From Streptomyces sp. Je 1-369 (GTDB lineage: Bacteria; Actinomycetota; Actinomycetes; Streptomycetales; Streptomycetaceae): DNA of 64,000 bases. The translations under genes and the position numbers were made by a program. The notes below the pieces were generated by a model that was not told the origin of the DNA, searched no databases, and worked only from the letters and a program-made list of their open reading frames with translations. The stretch spans positions 1,951,448 through 2,015,447 of the forward strand of contig NZ_CP101750.1 in NCBI RefSeq assembly GCF_026810505.1, in the 5' to 3' direction. This document shows, in pieces, positions 9,374 through 18,106 of the stretch; the stretch's first letter is position 1, and the number at the start of each line of letters is the position of its first letter.

Positions 9374-10468
9374 ATGTCTGCGAACCCACAGGACGCCCTG
9401 CCGATACGGCTCAACGTCGACGACAGCGACTCCCCCACGGATGTCGTGGACGCCCTCTTCCTGGGCCGCTTCGCCACGGGCGAGCAGCCCTTCTCGCACA
9501 GCGCCAACATCGACCGCGTCAAGTCCGGTTCCACGTTGCTGCCGCCCGGCGCGAAGGTCCTGCGCGCGGCCCGCGACGACGACCGCAGCGCCACGCTCGC
9601 CGAGGGCGAGGGCTGGACGCTGCTGGTCTCGCGCTGGAACCGCGGCGCGGACGTCACGGTGACGGCGACCAGCGCCGAACTCGCCGAGAAGGTACTCGGC
9701 CAGGCCACGGACGGCGCGCAGGACGAGCCGGAACCCCAGCCGGAGAACGTGACGATGGGTTTCTGGTACGTCTCCCCGCGGCGCGGCCCGCACCGCACCA
9801 CCCGCCAGATCTCGGCCGGTACGTGGGAAGAGGTCAGGTCCAACTACACGGCGCCGGTCGCCGACGCCATGGACACCCTGATGAAGACGACCCCCGAGGA
9901 CATCTCGGGGCGGCTGCTGCTGCTCCACGGCCCGCCGGGCACCGGCAAGACGTCGGCGCTGCGGACGCTCGCGCGTTCGTGGCGCGACTGGTGCCAGGTG
10001 GACTGCGTGCTGGATCCGGAGCGGCTGTTCAGCGACGTCGGCTATCTGATGGACATCGCGATCGGCGAGGACGACGGGACGGCGAAGGGCCGCTGGCGGC
10101 TGCTGCTCCTGGAGGACTGCGACGAGCTGATCCGCGGCGAGGCCAAGCACACGGCGGGCCAGGCCCTTTCGCGGCTGCTCAACCTGACGGACGGCCTGCT
10201 CGGCCAGGGCAGGAACGTGCTGGTGGGCGTCACGACCAACGAGGACCTGGAGCGCCTGCACCCCGCGGTGGTCCGCCCCGGCCGCTGTCTGGCCCGCGTG
10301 GAGGTGGGCCCGCTGACGCGACCCGAGGCGGTGGAGTGGCTCGGCACGGAGGAAGGGGTGCCCCGCGAGGGCGCGACCCTCGCGGAACTCTTCGCCCTGC
10401 GCCGCGGCACGTCGCCGACGTCGGTACCGGGGCAGCGGGAGGGGGCGGATTCGGGGCTGTATCTGTAG
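9374..10468 (+). CDS. DUF5925 AAA-type ATPase
   Basis: The protein has about 364 residues. The first 150 match the DUF5925 N-terminal region known from Streptomyces. A AAA core follows: Walker A GPPGTGKTS near residue 195, Walker B-like RLLLLEDCDEL near 250 (Glu-Asp instead of the common Asp-Glu), and VGVTTNEDLERLHPAVVRPGR, which holds the sensor-1 and arginine-finger region. Its arrangement recalls CbxX/BCS1-type AAA proteins that remodel protein partners; the partner is unknown. ATG 9374 is used; GTG 9356 in the same frame is an alternative, and neither has a strong ribosome site. Confidence 0.8.
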   Translation: MSANPQDALPIRLNVDDSDSPTDVVDALFLGRFATGEQPFSHSANIDRVKSGSTLLPPGAKVLRAARDDDRSATLAEGEGWTLLVSRWNRGADVTVTATSAELAEKVLGQATDGAQDEPEPQPENVTMGFWYVSPRRGPHRTTRQISAGTWEEVRSNYTAPVADAMDTLMKTTPEDISGRLLLLHGPPGTGKTSALRTLARSWRDWCQVDCVLDPERLFSDVGYLMDIAIGEDDGTAKGRWRLLLLEDCDELIRGEAKHTAGQALSRLLNLTDGLLGQGRNVLVGVTTNEDLERLHPAVVRPGRCLARVEVGPLTRPEAVEWLGTEEGVPREGATLAELFALRRGTSPTSVPGQREGADSGLYL

Positions 10469-10491
10469 CCGCGGGTGTTCCCGTGTGCTCT

Positions 10492-10872
10492 CTACCCGGC
10501 GTCCCCGTACGCCGCGCGCAGCGCGTCCCGCACCGCCGCGAGCGCGGCGTCCTCCGTGAGGCCGAGCCTGCGGGCCCGCTCGGCGTACGCCTGCGCCTCG
10601 GCCGCCGCGGCCCGCGCCGCCGCATCCCCCGCCGCCGCGACGAACGTCCCGTTCCGCCCGCGGGTCTCGATGACCCCGTCGGCCTCCAGCGCCCGGTAGG
10701 CCTTGGCCACCGTGTTGGCGGCGAGTCCGAGGGTTTCGGCGAGCCCCCGCACGGTGGGCAGTTTGTAGCCGGCGGGCAGCGCTCCGGACCTCGCCTGTTC
10801 GGCGATCCGGGCGCGCACCTGCTCGTACGGCGCGTCGCTCGCGCCCCCGTCGATGTCGATCTTCAGCGTCAC
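10492..10872 (-). CDS. Short GntR-family transcriptional regulator (YtrA type)
   Basis: Starting at GTG 10872 the protein has 126 residues. The N-terminal winged helix is typical of GntR: PYEQVRARIAEQARSGALPA, then KLPTVRGLAETLGLAANTV and AYRALEADGVIETRGRNGTF. The C-terminal part is only about 45 residues and Ala-rich, so it is the YtrA class with a small dimerisation region and no classic ligand domain. It is transcribed away from the tandem-GNAT gene; the 106-base gap between them may hold its operator. Confidence 0.85.
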   Translation of the reverse strand: MTLKIDIDGGASDAPYEQVRARIAEQARSGALPAGYKLPTVRGLAETLGLAANTVAKAYRALEADGVIETRGRNGTFVAAAGDAAARAAAAEAQAYAERARRLGLTEDAALAAVRDALRAAYGDAG

Positions 10873-10978
10873 GGGGTGATTGTCCCGCACGGGGGCGCCC
10901 CCGCGGCACATGCCGTGCGTCGCGCGGCCTCGGAAAATGAGGAGCGGTGCGGCGCGTCCCACCCGTAGCGTGCGGCCC

Positions 10979-11917
10979 ATGACAGTGATCGTCCGAGCCC
11001 TCGACCACGGTGGGCCGACAGCCGCCGCGGACGACGCGGGCTTCGCCGCCGTACGCCGGGCCTGCGTGCCCGCCATGCTCGCCACGCCCGCCTCGGTCGC
11101 CTTCGACCGCGCGCACGCCCATCCGGACGCCGGTTACCGGCAGTTGATCGCGGAGGCCGACGGCGAGGTCATCGGCACGGCGCAGGTCGGCATCGCCTAC
11201 GACAGCCCCGAGCCCGGCAAGGGCTACGCCAACATCTACGTACATCCCGAGCGGCTCGGCCGGGGCGCCGGGACGCTGCTCCTGCGCACGGCGGAGGAGT
11301 ACCTCGCCGACGCGGGCGTGAGGGAGGTCTACTCCTGGGTCCTCGACGAGCCCGTGAACCTCGCCTTCGCCGCCCGCCACGGCTACCGGGCGCGGCGCAG
11401 CGCGCACTTCCTCCGTCTCGACCTGGCGCACGGCACGCTGCCGTCCCGCCGCGAGCCGCCGGGCGGGGTCGAACTGGTCTCCGGCTCGGTGTACGCGGAC
11501 GACGCGCGCCCGCTGTTCGCGCTGGACGCGGAGACGGCGGCGGACGAACCGAGTGACGTGGGCGCCGAGTTCACGGACTACGAGCACTGGCTCGCCGAGA
11601 CCTGGCGCCACCCGCTGGTCAGCCAGGAGCTCACCACGGTGGCCCTCGTGGACGGGGTTCCGGCGGCGTTCAGCCTGGCCCGCGCGGACGGCGCGGGGCG
11701 CTACGCGTCCAACATGACCGGCACGGCCCGGGCCCAGCGCGGCCGCGGCCTGGCGAAGCTCGCCAAGAACGACTCCCTGCACCGGGCCCGCGCGGCGGGC
11801 TGCACGGAGGCGTTCACGGGCAACGACGCCGGGAACGAGCCGATGCTGGCGATCAACAAGTGGTTCGGTTACGAGATCTGCGAGACGGAGGTCCGCCATG
11901 TCCGCACCCTCGGCTGA
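10979..11917 (+). CDS. Tandem-domain GNAT N-acetyltransferase
   Basis: The ATG at 10979 gives 312 residues. The first GNAT domain carries the acetyl-CoA loop in IYVHPERLGRGAGTLLL (about residues 80-100). The second is more divergent, with GTARAQRGRGLAKLAKNDSL near 245-265, again a Q/R-x-x-G-x-A/G-like loop, and GNDAGNEPMLAINKWFGYE at the end. This two-domain form resembles mycothiol synthase-like and Eis-like relatives, but I cannot name a substrate. It overlaps the DUF402 gene by 20 bases, so both are probably made together. Confidence 0.82.
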   Translation: MTVIVRALDHGGPTAAADDAGFAAVRRACVPAMLATPASVAFDRAHAHPDAGYRQLIAEADGEVIGTAQVGIAYDSPEPGKGYANIYVHPERLGRGAGTLLLRTAEEYLADAGVREVYSWVLDEPVNLAFAARHGYRARRSAHFLRLDLAHGTLPSRREPPGGVELVSGSVYADDARPLFALDAETAADEPSDVGAEFTDYEHWLAETWRHPLVSQELTTVALVDGVPAAFSLARADGAGRYASNMTGTARAQRGRGLAKLAKNDSLHRARAAGCTEAFTGNDAGNEPMLAINKWFGYEICETEVRHVRTLG

Positions 11918-12437
11918 CGCGACGGAACCGGACGTCACGGAGGCGGAGCCGGACGCGGCGGCCACGCTGGAGGTCGCGCTCGTCAAGGCGGGCCGTACGA
12001 AGATCCGTTACCCCGCGGCGCTGCTGCGCGACGACGGCAACCACCTCACCGTCCGGGCACCCTGGGCGGCCCCCGGGGCCCGCGACTTCGGCTTCGTGCG
12101 CTTCGAGCCGGGCGACGTCTTCGTGGAGCACTACTGGCGCGACCGCTGGTACGCGATCAAGGAGGTGTACGCCGCGGACGGGTCCCTCAAGGGCTGGTAC
12201 TGCGACGTGACCCGCCCGGCCGTCCGCGAAGGCGCCGTCCTCACTGTCGTGGATCTGGACCTGGACCTGTGGGTCTCGGCCGACCGCGGCACCGTACTGC
12301 GCCTGGACGAGGACGAGTTCGCGGAGAGCGGGCTCGCCACCACGGACCCGGAGGCGGCAGCCGCGGCGGTCCGCGCCCTGGACGAGTTGGAAGCACTGGC
12401 CTTGAGCCGTGCCGACGATGGTCTCAGCTGCCACTGA
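11898..12437 (+). CDS. DUF402 domain protein
   Basis: The protein has 179 residues. The region from about 25 to 150 matches the DUF402 fold: GARDFGFVRFEPGDVFVEHY, WYAIKEVYAADGSLKGWYCD and VVDLDLDLWVSADRGTVLRL. Related proteins such as FomD hydrolyse nucleotide or phosphonate-linked substrates using metal ions held by Asp/Glu residues; the Asp-rich VVDLDLDLWV strand would fit that. It starts inside the 3' end of the GNAT gene. Biological role not assigned. Confidence 0.8.
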   Translation: MSAPSADATEPDVTEAEPDAAATLEVALVKAGRTKIRYPAALLRDDGNHLTVRAPWAAPGARDFGFVRFEPGDVFVEHYWRDRWYAIKEVYAADGSLKGWYCDVTRPAVREGAVLTVVDLDLDLWVSADRGTVLRLDEDEFAESGLATTDPEAAAAAVRALDELEALALSRADDGLSCH

Positions 12438-12533
12438 CATTCGGCCCTCGATCAGAAAGCGGGCCCCAAGAGGTCTACGACAGGCCTTGAATGGACATCG
12501 GTAAGGCAGGAAGCAGAAGGCAGGGAGGCCGCG

Positions 12534-12674
12534 ATGCGCCAAGTGACCACGCACAAACCCGCCGCCAAGACCGTCAGCCGTCGGGTGCGGGAGCGTCAGG
12601 AGGCGGAATCCCAGCCGCAGGAGAGGCCCGAGGTCCGCAAGGACATCCAGCGGACGTGGTGGCCGGACGGCTGA
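12534..12674 (+). CDS. Small basic protein, 46 aa
   Basis: ATG 12534 follows a GGGAGG ribosome site with good spacing (GGGAGGCCGCG-ATG). The frame runs 46 codons to TGA 12672-12674. The peptide is charged and Arg/Gln/Glu-rich (SRRVRERQEAES in the middle), ends in TWWPDG, and has no membrane segment. Codon use is G/C-biased at third positions. It may follow the DUF402 gene in one transcript. No known family recognised. Confidence 0.55.
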   Translation: MRQVTTHKPAAKTVSRRVRERQEAESQPQERPEVRKDIQRTWWPDG

Positions 12675-12716
12675 GATGCGGCGGGTGCGGCGGATACGGC
12701 GGGTGCGGCCACACCG

Positions 12717-13190
12717 TCAGCGGTCCTGGACCCGCTTGCGGTAGTGGATCCGGTCGTACGGCCCGTCCGCGCGCCGCTCGACGACCTCGTACCCGTACCG
12801 TTCGTAGATCTTCTGGTTCTCCCACATGAGGGCGTTGGTGTAGAGCCGGATCTCGGGAAGCCCCAGCTCGCGCGCGTGGGCTTCCACGAAGGAGAGCAGA
12901 CGCCGGCCCACCCCCCGCCCCGCGGCATCGGGGTGGACCGCGATCGACTCCAGGAGGAGCCGCCCTTCGTAGGGGCGCGGGACGAGCACCAGGAGACCCA
13001 CCACGGGGTCCCCGGTGACGTACACGAAGCCCGCCGCCACATCGGCCGCGTGATCGGCCTCCATCGGCTTGGGAACCAACCCGATGCGTTCGATGTAGCG
13101 GTGGTACGCCGCGTCGGTGACCGCCCGTACGGCGGGCACGTCGGCGGCGGTGGCGAGGCGGACGTCCGTGGGGCCCTCGGTGGTGGTCAT
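12717..13190 (-). CDS. GNAT N-acetyltransferase
   Basis: This 157-residue single-domain GNAT has its acetyl-CoA loop in [20 protein letters not shown] (about residues 80-100) and the C-terminal [20 protein letters not shown] strand typical of the fold. Its ATG overlaps the tctA stop, so it may be the last gene of the tct operon. Substrate unknown; small-molecule amine or protein N-terminus are both possible. Confidence 0.85.
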   Translation of the reverse strand: MTTTEGPTDVRLATAADVPAVRAVTDAAYHRYIERIGLVPKPMEADHAADVAAGFVYVTGDPVVGLLVLVPRPYEGRLLLESIAVHPDAAGRGVGRRLLSFVEAHARELGLPEIRLYTNALMWENQKIYERYGYEVVERRADGPYDRIHYRKRVQDR

Positions 13191-14692
13191 GCCTCTACGT
13201 CTACGTCACGGCGTCGCGCCCGCACCACCGCCTTCTTCAACAAGGGCCAGGCCACGATCAGGACGATGAGGCCATAGACCGTCACGGAGAACGGCGTGAG
13301 GAGGCCGCTGACGTCGCCGTCACTGATCTGCAGGGCGCGGCGCAGCTGTTGCTCGGCGTTCGGGCCGAGGATGACGCCGATGACGGCGGGCAGGATCGGC
13401 AGTCCGTAGCGCCGCATGCCGAAGCCGATCAGGCCGATGACGAGGAGGACGACGAGGTCGAGCGCCTCGCCGCCGACCGCGTAGGCGCCGACGGCCGCGA
13501 AGAAGAGGATGCCCGCGTAGAGGTAGGGCCGCGGGATGCGCAGGAGCTTCGCCCAGACCGGTGCGAGGGGCAGGTTGAGGGCCAGCAGCAGCACCATGCC
13601 GACGAACAGGGACGCGATGAGGCCCCAGACGAGGTCCGGCTCGCGTTCGAAGAGGAGCGGTCCCGGCTGGATGCCGTACTGCTGGAAGGCGGCGAGCATC
13701 ACGGCGGCGACGGCGGTCGTGGGCAGGCCGAGGGTGAGCATGGAGACGAGGGTGCCCGCCGCCGACGCGGAGGCCGCCGACTCCGGGCCCGCGACGCCCT
13801 CGATGGCGCCCTTGCCCCACTCGTCCTTGTGCTTCGACAACCGCTTCTCCGTCACGTACGACAGGAACGTCGGGATCTCCGCGCCGCCCGCGGGGATGGC
13901 GCCGAACGGGAAGCCGATGAGGGGCCCGCGCAGCCAGGACTTCCAGGTGCGCTTCACGTCGTCCCCGCCGAGCCAGGGGCGGCCCACGGGGATGGCCTGT
14001 CCGCTGGTGCGGCGCAGATGGGCGGCGACCCACAGGGCCTCGCCGATGGCGAAGAGCCCCACCGCGACGATGACCACGTCGACGCCGTCGGCGAGCTGGA
14101 GCGAGCCGAAGGTGAGCCGCTGCTGGCCCGTCATCTGGTCGAGGCCGACCAGGCCGATGGTCAGGCCGATGAGGAGCGAGGCGAGGCCGCGGACGCGGGA
14201 CGAGCCGAGCACGGAGGTGACCGCGATGAAGGCGAGCACCATGATGGCGAAGTAGTCGGGCGCGCCGATGTCGACGGCGAGGTCGGCGACGGTGGGGGCG
14301 AGCGCGACCAGGAGCAGCGTGCCGATCATGCCGCCGGCGAAGTGCCCGATGGCGGCGGCCGCGAGGGCCTGCGCTCCGCGCCCTGCCTTGGCCATCGGGT
14401 GGCCTTCCATGGCGGCGACGACGGCGGCGCTCTCACCGGGTGTGTTGAGCAGGATGGAGGTCGTCGAGCCGCCGAACATCGCGCCGTAGTAGATGCCCGC
14501 GAACATGATGAAGGCGCCGGTCGGTTCGAGTCCGTACGTCACGGGGAGCAGCAGGGCGACGGCCATGGCGGGCCCGATGCCGGGGAGTACGCCGATCGCG
14601 GTGCCGAGGAGCACGCCGACGGCGGCCCACAGGAGGTTGACGGGGGTCAGGGCCGTGCCGAAGCCGTCCATGAGGGAGGAGAAGGCGTTCAT
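13187..14692 (-). CDS. tctA: Tripartite tricarboxylate transporter, large permease TctA
   Basis: The protein has 501 residues and about 11-12 membrane helices. The family hallmark loops are clear: [20 protein letters not shown] near residue 30 and [20 protein letters not shown] near 68, plus a second pseudo-repeat near [19 protein letters not shown]. TctA forms the transport channel with TctB and takes substrate from the binding protein TctC, driven by an ion gradient. It lies one base after tctB. Substrate is likely a di- or tricarboxylate such as citrate, but family members also move other carboxylates. Confidence 0.93.
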   Translation of the reverse strand: MNAFSSLMDGFGTALTPVNLLWAAVGVLLGTAIGVLPGIGPAMAVALLLPVTYGLEPTGAFIMFAGIYYGAMFGGSTTSILLNTPGESAAVVAAMEGHPMAKAGRGAQALAAAAIGHFAGGMIGTLLLVALAPTVADLAVDIGAPDYFAIMVLAFIAVTSVLGSSRVRGLASLLIGLTIGLVGLDQMTGQQRLTFGSLQLADGVDVVIVAVGLFAIGEALWVAAHLRRTSGQAIPVGRPWLGGDDVKRTWKSWLRGPLIGFPFGAIPAGGAEIPTFLSYVTEKRLSKHKDEWGKGAIEGVAGPESAASASAAGTLVSMLTLGLPTTAVAAVMLAAFQQYGIQPGPLLFEREPDLVWGLIASLFVGMVLLLALNLPLAPVWAKLLRIPRPYLYAGILFFAAVGAYAVGGEALDLVVLLVIGLIGFGMRRYGLPILPAVIGVILGPNAEQQLRRALQISDGDVSGLLTPFSVTVYGLIVLIVAWPLLKKAVVRARRRDVDVEA

Positions 14693-14693
14693 G

Positions 14694-15260
14694 TCACAGC
14701 ACTCCCATCAGGGGGCCGCCCGGCAGGGGCACGCCGAGCAGGTTGTTGAAGACTTCGTACGTGACGACGGAGAGCCCGGCGGCGATGAGCGGATCGCGGT
14801 CGAGGTGGCGGCTGCCGAGGGCGTGGGCGGAGCCCCAGAAGAGCAGCGCTCCCGCGATGGGGAAGCCGACCGGTTCGATGAGGGCGGCGGTGGCGAGGAA
14901 GACGCCGGCGAGCAGCAGCACGGTGCGCCAGTCGGCGGGTTCGGACAGGTCGACGTCCTCGCCGCCCTCGGCCTCGCCGCGCCCGCCGCGCAGTACGTCG
15001 ACGGCGAGCAGCAGCGCGACGACGAGCAGCCCGGCCCCGACGACGATCGGCACGGTCTTCGGGCCGATGGGCCCGCGCTGGGCGATCTCGACGTCCATGG
15101 TGAGGGCGTCGGTGAGGACGAGGGCGCCGAGGGCGAGGAGCAGGACGCAGACGCCGAGCTCAGAGTGCTCGCGCAGCCAGGCGCGGCGGCCGCGCGGCGC
15201 GTCGGGGGTGCCGGGGAGGCCGGGGTTGCCGGACTGGTCCGGGAGGCCGTTGGTGCTCAC
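14694..15260 (-). CDS. tctB: Tripartite tricarboxylate transporter, small permease TctB
   Basis: I chose GTG 15260, which overlaps the tctC stop as GTGA and gives 188 residues. Four hydrophobic segments are visible: [20 protein letters not shown], then [20 protein letters not shown], then [16 protein letters not shown], then a C-terminal one. This matches the four-helix TctB small subunit. The N-terminal 35 residues are polar and cytoplasmic. It is coupled to tctC upstream and tctA downstream. Confidence 0.9.
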   Translation of the reverse strand: MSTNGLPDQSGNPGLPGTPDAPRGRRAWLREHSELGVCVLLLALGALVLTDALTMDVEIAQRGPIGPKTVPIVVGAGLLVVALLLAVDVLRGGRGEAEGGEDVDLSEPADWRTVLLLAGVFLATAALIEPVGFPIAGALLFWGSAHALGSRHLDRDPLIAAGLSVVTYEVFNNLLGVPLPGGPLMGVL

Positions 15261-16240
15261 AGCCCCAGCTCCTTCAGTACGGAGACGACGCGCTTGTCCT
15301 GGGCGTCCAGGAAGTCGCCGAACTTCTCTCCGGTGAGGAAGGCGTCGTCCCACCCGTTCTTCCGCAGGGACTCGCGCCATTCGCGCGACCCGTGCAGCTT
15401 CTTGATGAGCCCGGTGAGCTTCTTGCGCTCGGCGTCGCTGAGGCCGGGCGGGGCGACGATGCCGCGCCAGTTGGTGAAGTTCACGTCGTAGCCGGACTCC
15501 TTGAGGGTGGGCCCGTCCAGGCCCTTGACCCGCTCGGGTCCGGTGACGGCGAGGAGCCGCAGCTCGCCCGACTTGATCTGGTCGAGGTACTCGCCGACTC
15601 CGGAGACACCGAAGGCGACCTTGCTCCCGAGGATGGAGGCAAGAAGCTCACCACCCCCGTCGAAGGGCACGTAGTTGACCTCCTTCGGGTCGATGCCTGC
15701 GGCACGGGCCATCAGCATCGGGGCGAGGTGGTCGGGCCCACCGGGCGAAGAACCCCCTCCTACTGGCACCTTGCCCGGATCCTCCTTCCAGGCGTCGATG
15801 AGCTGCCCGATGGTCTTGTACGGGGAGTCCTTGGCGACCACGACGACGTCCTGCTCCTCGGTGAGCCGGGCGATGGGGGTCGTGTCGGCGAGGGTCTTGG
15901 GCGAGTCGTTGGAGCGGGCGGCGCCGACGACGCCGAGCCCCATGGACATGGCGAGCTTGCCGTTGCCGTGCTCGCCGACGAGCCGGGTCAGGCCGACGGT
16001 GCCGCCCGCTCCCGGCAGGTTGAACACCTCGATGTTGTGGGTGAGTCCGGCGTCCTCGGCGTTCTTGGCAGCGGTGCGTGCGGTGATGTCGTAGCCGCCG
16101 CCGGGCGTGTTGGGGACCATGAAGCGCAGGCCGGGGATCTGTGTGCCGGTGTCGGCGCCGCTGCCCGTGGTGAGCAGCGGCGGCGCCACGAGCACGAGGA
16201 GGGCGGCCCCGGACAGGGCGAGGGGGGTGCGCAGGCGCAC
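15257..16240 (-). CDS. tctC: Tripartite tricarboxylate transporter substrate-binding protein TctC
   Basis: With start GTG 16240 (GTG 16249 is a close alternative) the protein has about 327 residues. An N-terminal hydrophobic signal (TPLALSGAALLVLVAPPLL) has no lipobox cysteine, so the protein is secreted or stays anchored by its uncleaved helix. The mature part is a Bug/TctC-type binding fold: FMVPNTPGGGYDITARTAAK near the start carries the ligand-contacting loop, and GGGSSPGGPDHLAPMLMARA follows. It captures the carboxylate outside the cell and hands it to TctAB. Confidence 0.9.
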   Translation of the reverse strand: MRLRTPLALSGAALLVLVAPPLLTTGSGADTGTQIPGLRFMVPNTPGGGYDITARTAAKNAEDAGLTHNIEVFNLPGAGGTVGLTRLVGEHGNGKLAMSMGLGVVGAARSNDSPKTLADTTPIARLTEEQDVVVVAKDSPYKTIGQLIDAWKEDPGKVPVGGGSSPGGPDHLAPMLMARAAGIDPKEVNYVPFDGGGELLASILGSKVAFGVSGVGEYLDQIKSGELRLLAVTGPERVKGLDGPTLKESGYDVNFTNWRGIVAPPGLSDAERKKLTGLIKKLHGSREWRESLRKNGWDDAFLTGEKFGDFLDAQDKRVVSVLKELGL

Positions 16241-16371
16241 GTGTGCCACCACCTGTCGGCGTGTAGTCGGTTGTGAGGTGGCCCACATGTTGCCCGGGCG
16301 TTAACAACCTGTCTCTCTTCCGGAACCAACGGACGTTGTGGTCCTTGTGGTCGCGCCCATAGCCTGCGGCG

Positions 16372-17058
16372 ATGACGAGGGTGCTGGTCGTGGACGACGA
16401 CTTCATGGTCGCCAAGCTGCACAGTCGGTACGTCGCGGCGGTGGCCGGCTTCACGGTGGTCGGGGTCGCGCACAGCGGCGCGGAGGCGGTGCGCCTCGCC
16501 GATGACGTACGCCCCGACCTCGTACTCCTCGACGTGTACCTGCCCGACATGGACGGCATCGCGGTGCTGCGCGAGCTGCGGGCGGCCGAGGAGCGGGAGC
16601 CGGGGCGCGAGCCGGTGGACGCGCTGTTCATCACGGCGGCGCGGGACGCGGAGGTGGTGCGGGCGGCGCTGCGGGCCGGCGCGCTGCACTACCTCATCAA
16701 GCCCTTCAACCAGGCCGCGCTCCAGGAGCAGCTGCGCCACGTCGCCGCCCTGCGGGCCCGCCTGGACGGCCTGGCGGAGGCCCGCCAGGAGGACGTCGAC
16801 CAGATCTTCGGCACGCGCCCGCCGGGTTCCCGAGAACTCCCGAAGGGCCTGGCCCCCCACACGGCGGACCTGGTGGAACAGACCCTGCGCGACCACCCGT
16901 CCGGCCTCTCCGCCTCGGAGTGCGCGGAAGCAGGCACCCTGTCCCGCGTCAGCGCCCGCCGCTACCTGGAATTCTTCGCGGACACCCGCAGGGCCGAGGT
17001 GACGCTTCGGTACGGGGGGACGGGGCGGCCCGAGCGGCGGTATCGGTGGGTGGGGTGA
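16372..17058 (+). CDS. CitB/DpiA-type response regulator
   Basis: The protein has 228 residues. The receiver domain has the acidic pocket VVDDDF (Asp8-10), the phosphorylation site Asp54 in LVLLDVYLPDMDG, the Thr/Ala switch FITAARD and the lysine in LIKPFN. The C-terminal half (about 150-228) holds a helix-turn-helix, SGLSASECAEAGTLSRVSAR, as in CitB/DcuR regulators of carboxylate uptake. It is transcribed away from tctCBA and very probably controls it. The sensor kinase that normally sits beside such a regulator is not present in the window. Confidence 0.9.
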   Translation: MTRVLVVDDDFMVAKLHSRYVAAVAGFTVVGVAHSGAEAVRLADDVRPDLVLLDVYLPDMDGIAVLRELRAAEEREPGREPVDALFITAARDAEVVRAALRAGALHYLIKPFNQAALQEQLRHVAALRARLDGLAEARQEDVDQIFGTRPPGSRELPKGLAPHTADLVEQTLRDHPSGLSASECAEAGTLSRVSARRYLEFFADTRRAEVTLRYGGTGRPERRYRWVG

Positions 17059-17284
17059 GGCGGTCCCGGCGGCCACCGTGCACCGCGGCCGGCGGGCCGG
17101 GCGCCTGGCTCTCTCCCTGGTTGAGCCTGGCGATCCCTGGCGAATGGTGGCGGTCGGTCGAGCGCGCGCCCGGCGCGCCGGTAGGTTGCGAGATGCCCGG
17201 CGATGTCTCTCCCGCAACGCCCGCCCGTGCCCGGGCGGGTCCCGACTTCGGTCGGGGACACAGAGAGACAGGAGGCCGGACACG

Positions 17285-17410
17285 ATGGACGGATCGAGGC
17301 GGGAGGGCAGGTGCCCCAGGCGCCCCCGACGGTACGAGTGGGTGCAGTTAGCGGCGCTGTCCCTCACCGCGATCACCGCCATCGCGGGGTGCGTCGAACG
17401 CTTTGTGTGA
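17285..17410 (+). CDS. Possible TTA-containing small membrane protein, 41 aa
   Basis: An AGGAGG site lies nine bases before ATG 17285. The frame gives an Arg-rich N-terminus (RREGRCPRRPRR) and one hydrophobic segment (WVQLAALSLTAITAIAG), then TGA. That is the topology of a small single-pass membrane protein with a positive cytoplasmic end. One leucine is encoded by TTA, the codon read only by the bldA tRNA in Streptomyces, which would tie expression to development. No family is recognised, and the ORF is short enough to be chance. Confidence 0.4.
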   Translation: MDGSRREGRCPRRPRRYEWVQLAALSLTAITAIAGCVERFV

Positions 17411-17420
17411 CGCATGAGGT

Positions 17421-17483
17421 GTGAGCCGGACGGCTGGCCGAGCGGATGAGCAAGCCCGGCCGACGGATACCCGGCCGGACTCA
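17421..17483 (+). other. Strongly self-complementary segment of unknown function
   Basis: The ends pair as GTGAGCCGG with CCGGACTCAC (one bulged A), and inner GGCCG/CGGCC blocks can pair as well. It lies directly after the small ORF and 16 bases before a terminator-like hairpin, so the two could form a structured RNA end or an attenuator. No known riboswitch consensus was recognised. Confidence 0.35.
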
Positions 17484-17499
17484 CCCGCCCCGCGCACGG

Positions 17500-17540
17500 G
17501 CCTGGCTCTGGGCTGCATTCCCGGAGCCAGGCCTTTCTCG
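17500..17540 (+). terminator. Terminator-like hairpin
   Basis: GCCTGGCTC (17500-17508) and GAGCCAGGC (17524-17532) form a perfect nine-pair stem with a 15-base loop, followed by CTTTCTC. It would end transcripts coming from the response regulator or the small ORF. Confidence 0.55.
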
Positions 17541-17670
17541 CGTGTGCGCGAGGAGCATGCAGCGCCCCGGCTGCGGGCCTCTGCAGGCGCTCCAGGACGA
17601 GATAACCCCAAGTCACGGCACTCATCAAGCCGTTATGACCGCCCGGTTCGGCAATATGCGGCTTTTGCCG

Positions 17671-17762
17671 GTGGCGAATGATCTTGCTGACCCTGGCGTC
17701 TGGGTGGCGCGAAACGGGGAACTCCCAGGTGGCGAACGAGCGGGGGTAGCGAACCCTGGCGT
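17671..17762. promoter_or_regulatory. Cluster of GGTGGCGAA-like direct repeats
   Basis: Copies occur near 17670 (GGTGGCGAATG), 17703 (GGTGGCGCGAA), 17728 (GGTGGCGAAC) and 17746 (GGTAGCGAAC). CCCTGGCGT also recurs, at 17691 and 17754. Same-orientation, unequally spaced copies suggest a regulator that binds direct repeats, or a locally duplicated segment. The regulator is unknown. Confidence 0.35.
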
Positions 17763-18106
17763 ATTGGCACCCGAGTTGCGGCAATCCAGGGACTCGCGGG
17801 GCATACGTGTGGTAGCACGTCGCGTGGATTCACTCCGGGGTCACACGGATCGGTCCGTAGCTCGCGCAGGGGGGGCAAACCGGGACGTCCAAAAGCCCAG
17901 TCTGAGCCCTCGGTTAGCTCTCCCTTAAAGCGACCATAAGGATCTCCATCCCCCGCCCCCAGCAGGGGATTTCGTGGATTTCAGGGGCTAGTTTTCTGGT
18001 CGCCGGGGCGGTGACGAGCCGTCGGTGCCGCTGGTGGATCGGGGGGCCGTGCCGCCCGTTCGCCACTGCCCCGTGTCCCCTGAACCGCCGTTTGAGGAGA
18101 ACCCCC

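Larger units (their letters stand above)
17059..18106. other. 1-kb intergenic region with small ORF, hairpins and direct repeats
   Basis: No protein of normal size is supported between the response regulator and the LPMO gene. The region holds a possible 41-codon gene (17285-17410), a strongly self-complementary stretch (17421-17483), a terminator-like hairpin (17500-17532), and four GGTGGCGAA-like direct repeats (17671-17762). The last 200 bases are less G+C-rich and should contain the LPMO promoter; I cannot place its boxes securely. Confidence 0.5.

Noticed and set aside
17421..17490. tRNA-like look of GGCTGGCCGAGCGGATGAGC
   Set aside because: It resembles a tRNA-Leu/Ser D-arm, but no acceptor stem, anticodon loop or T-arm (GGTTCGA) follows at the right distance.
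17421..17681. An 86-codon ORF overlapping the hairpin region
   Set aside because: Weak start context, low-complexity Arg/Ala/Ser content, and it reads through both the structured segment and the terminator-like stem.
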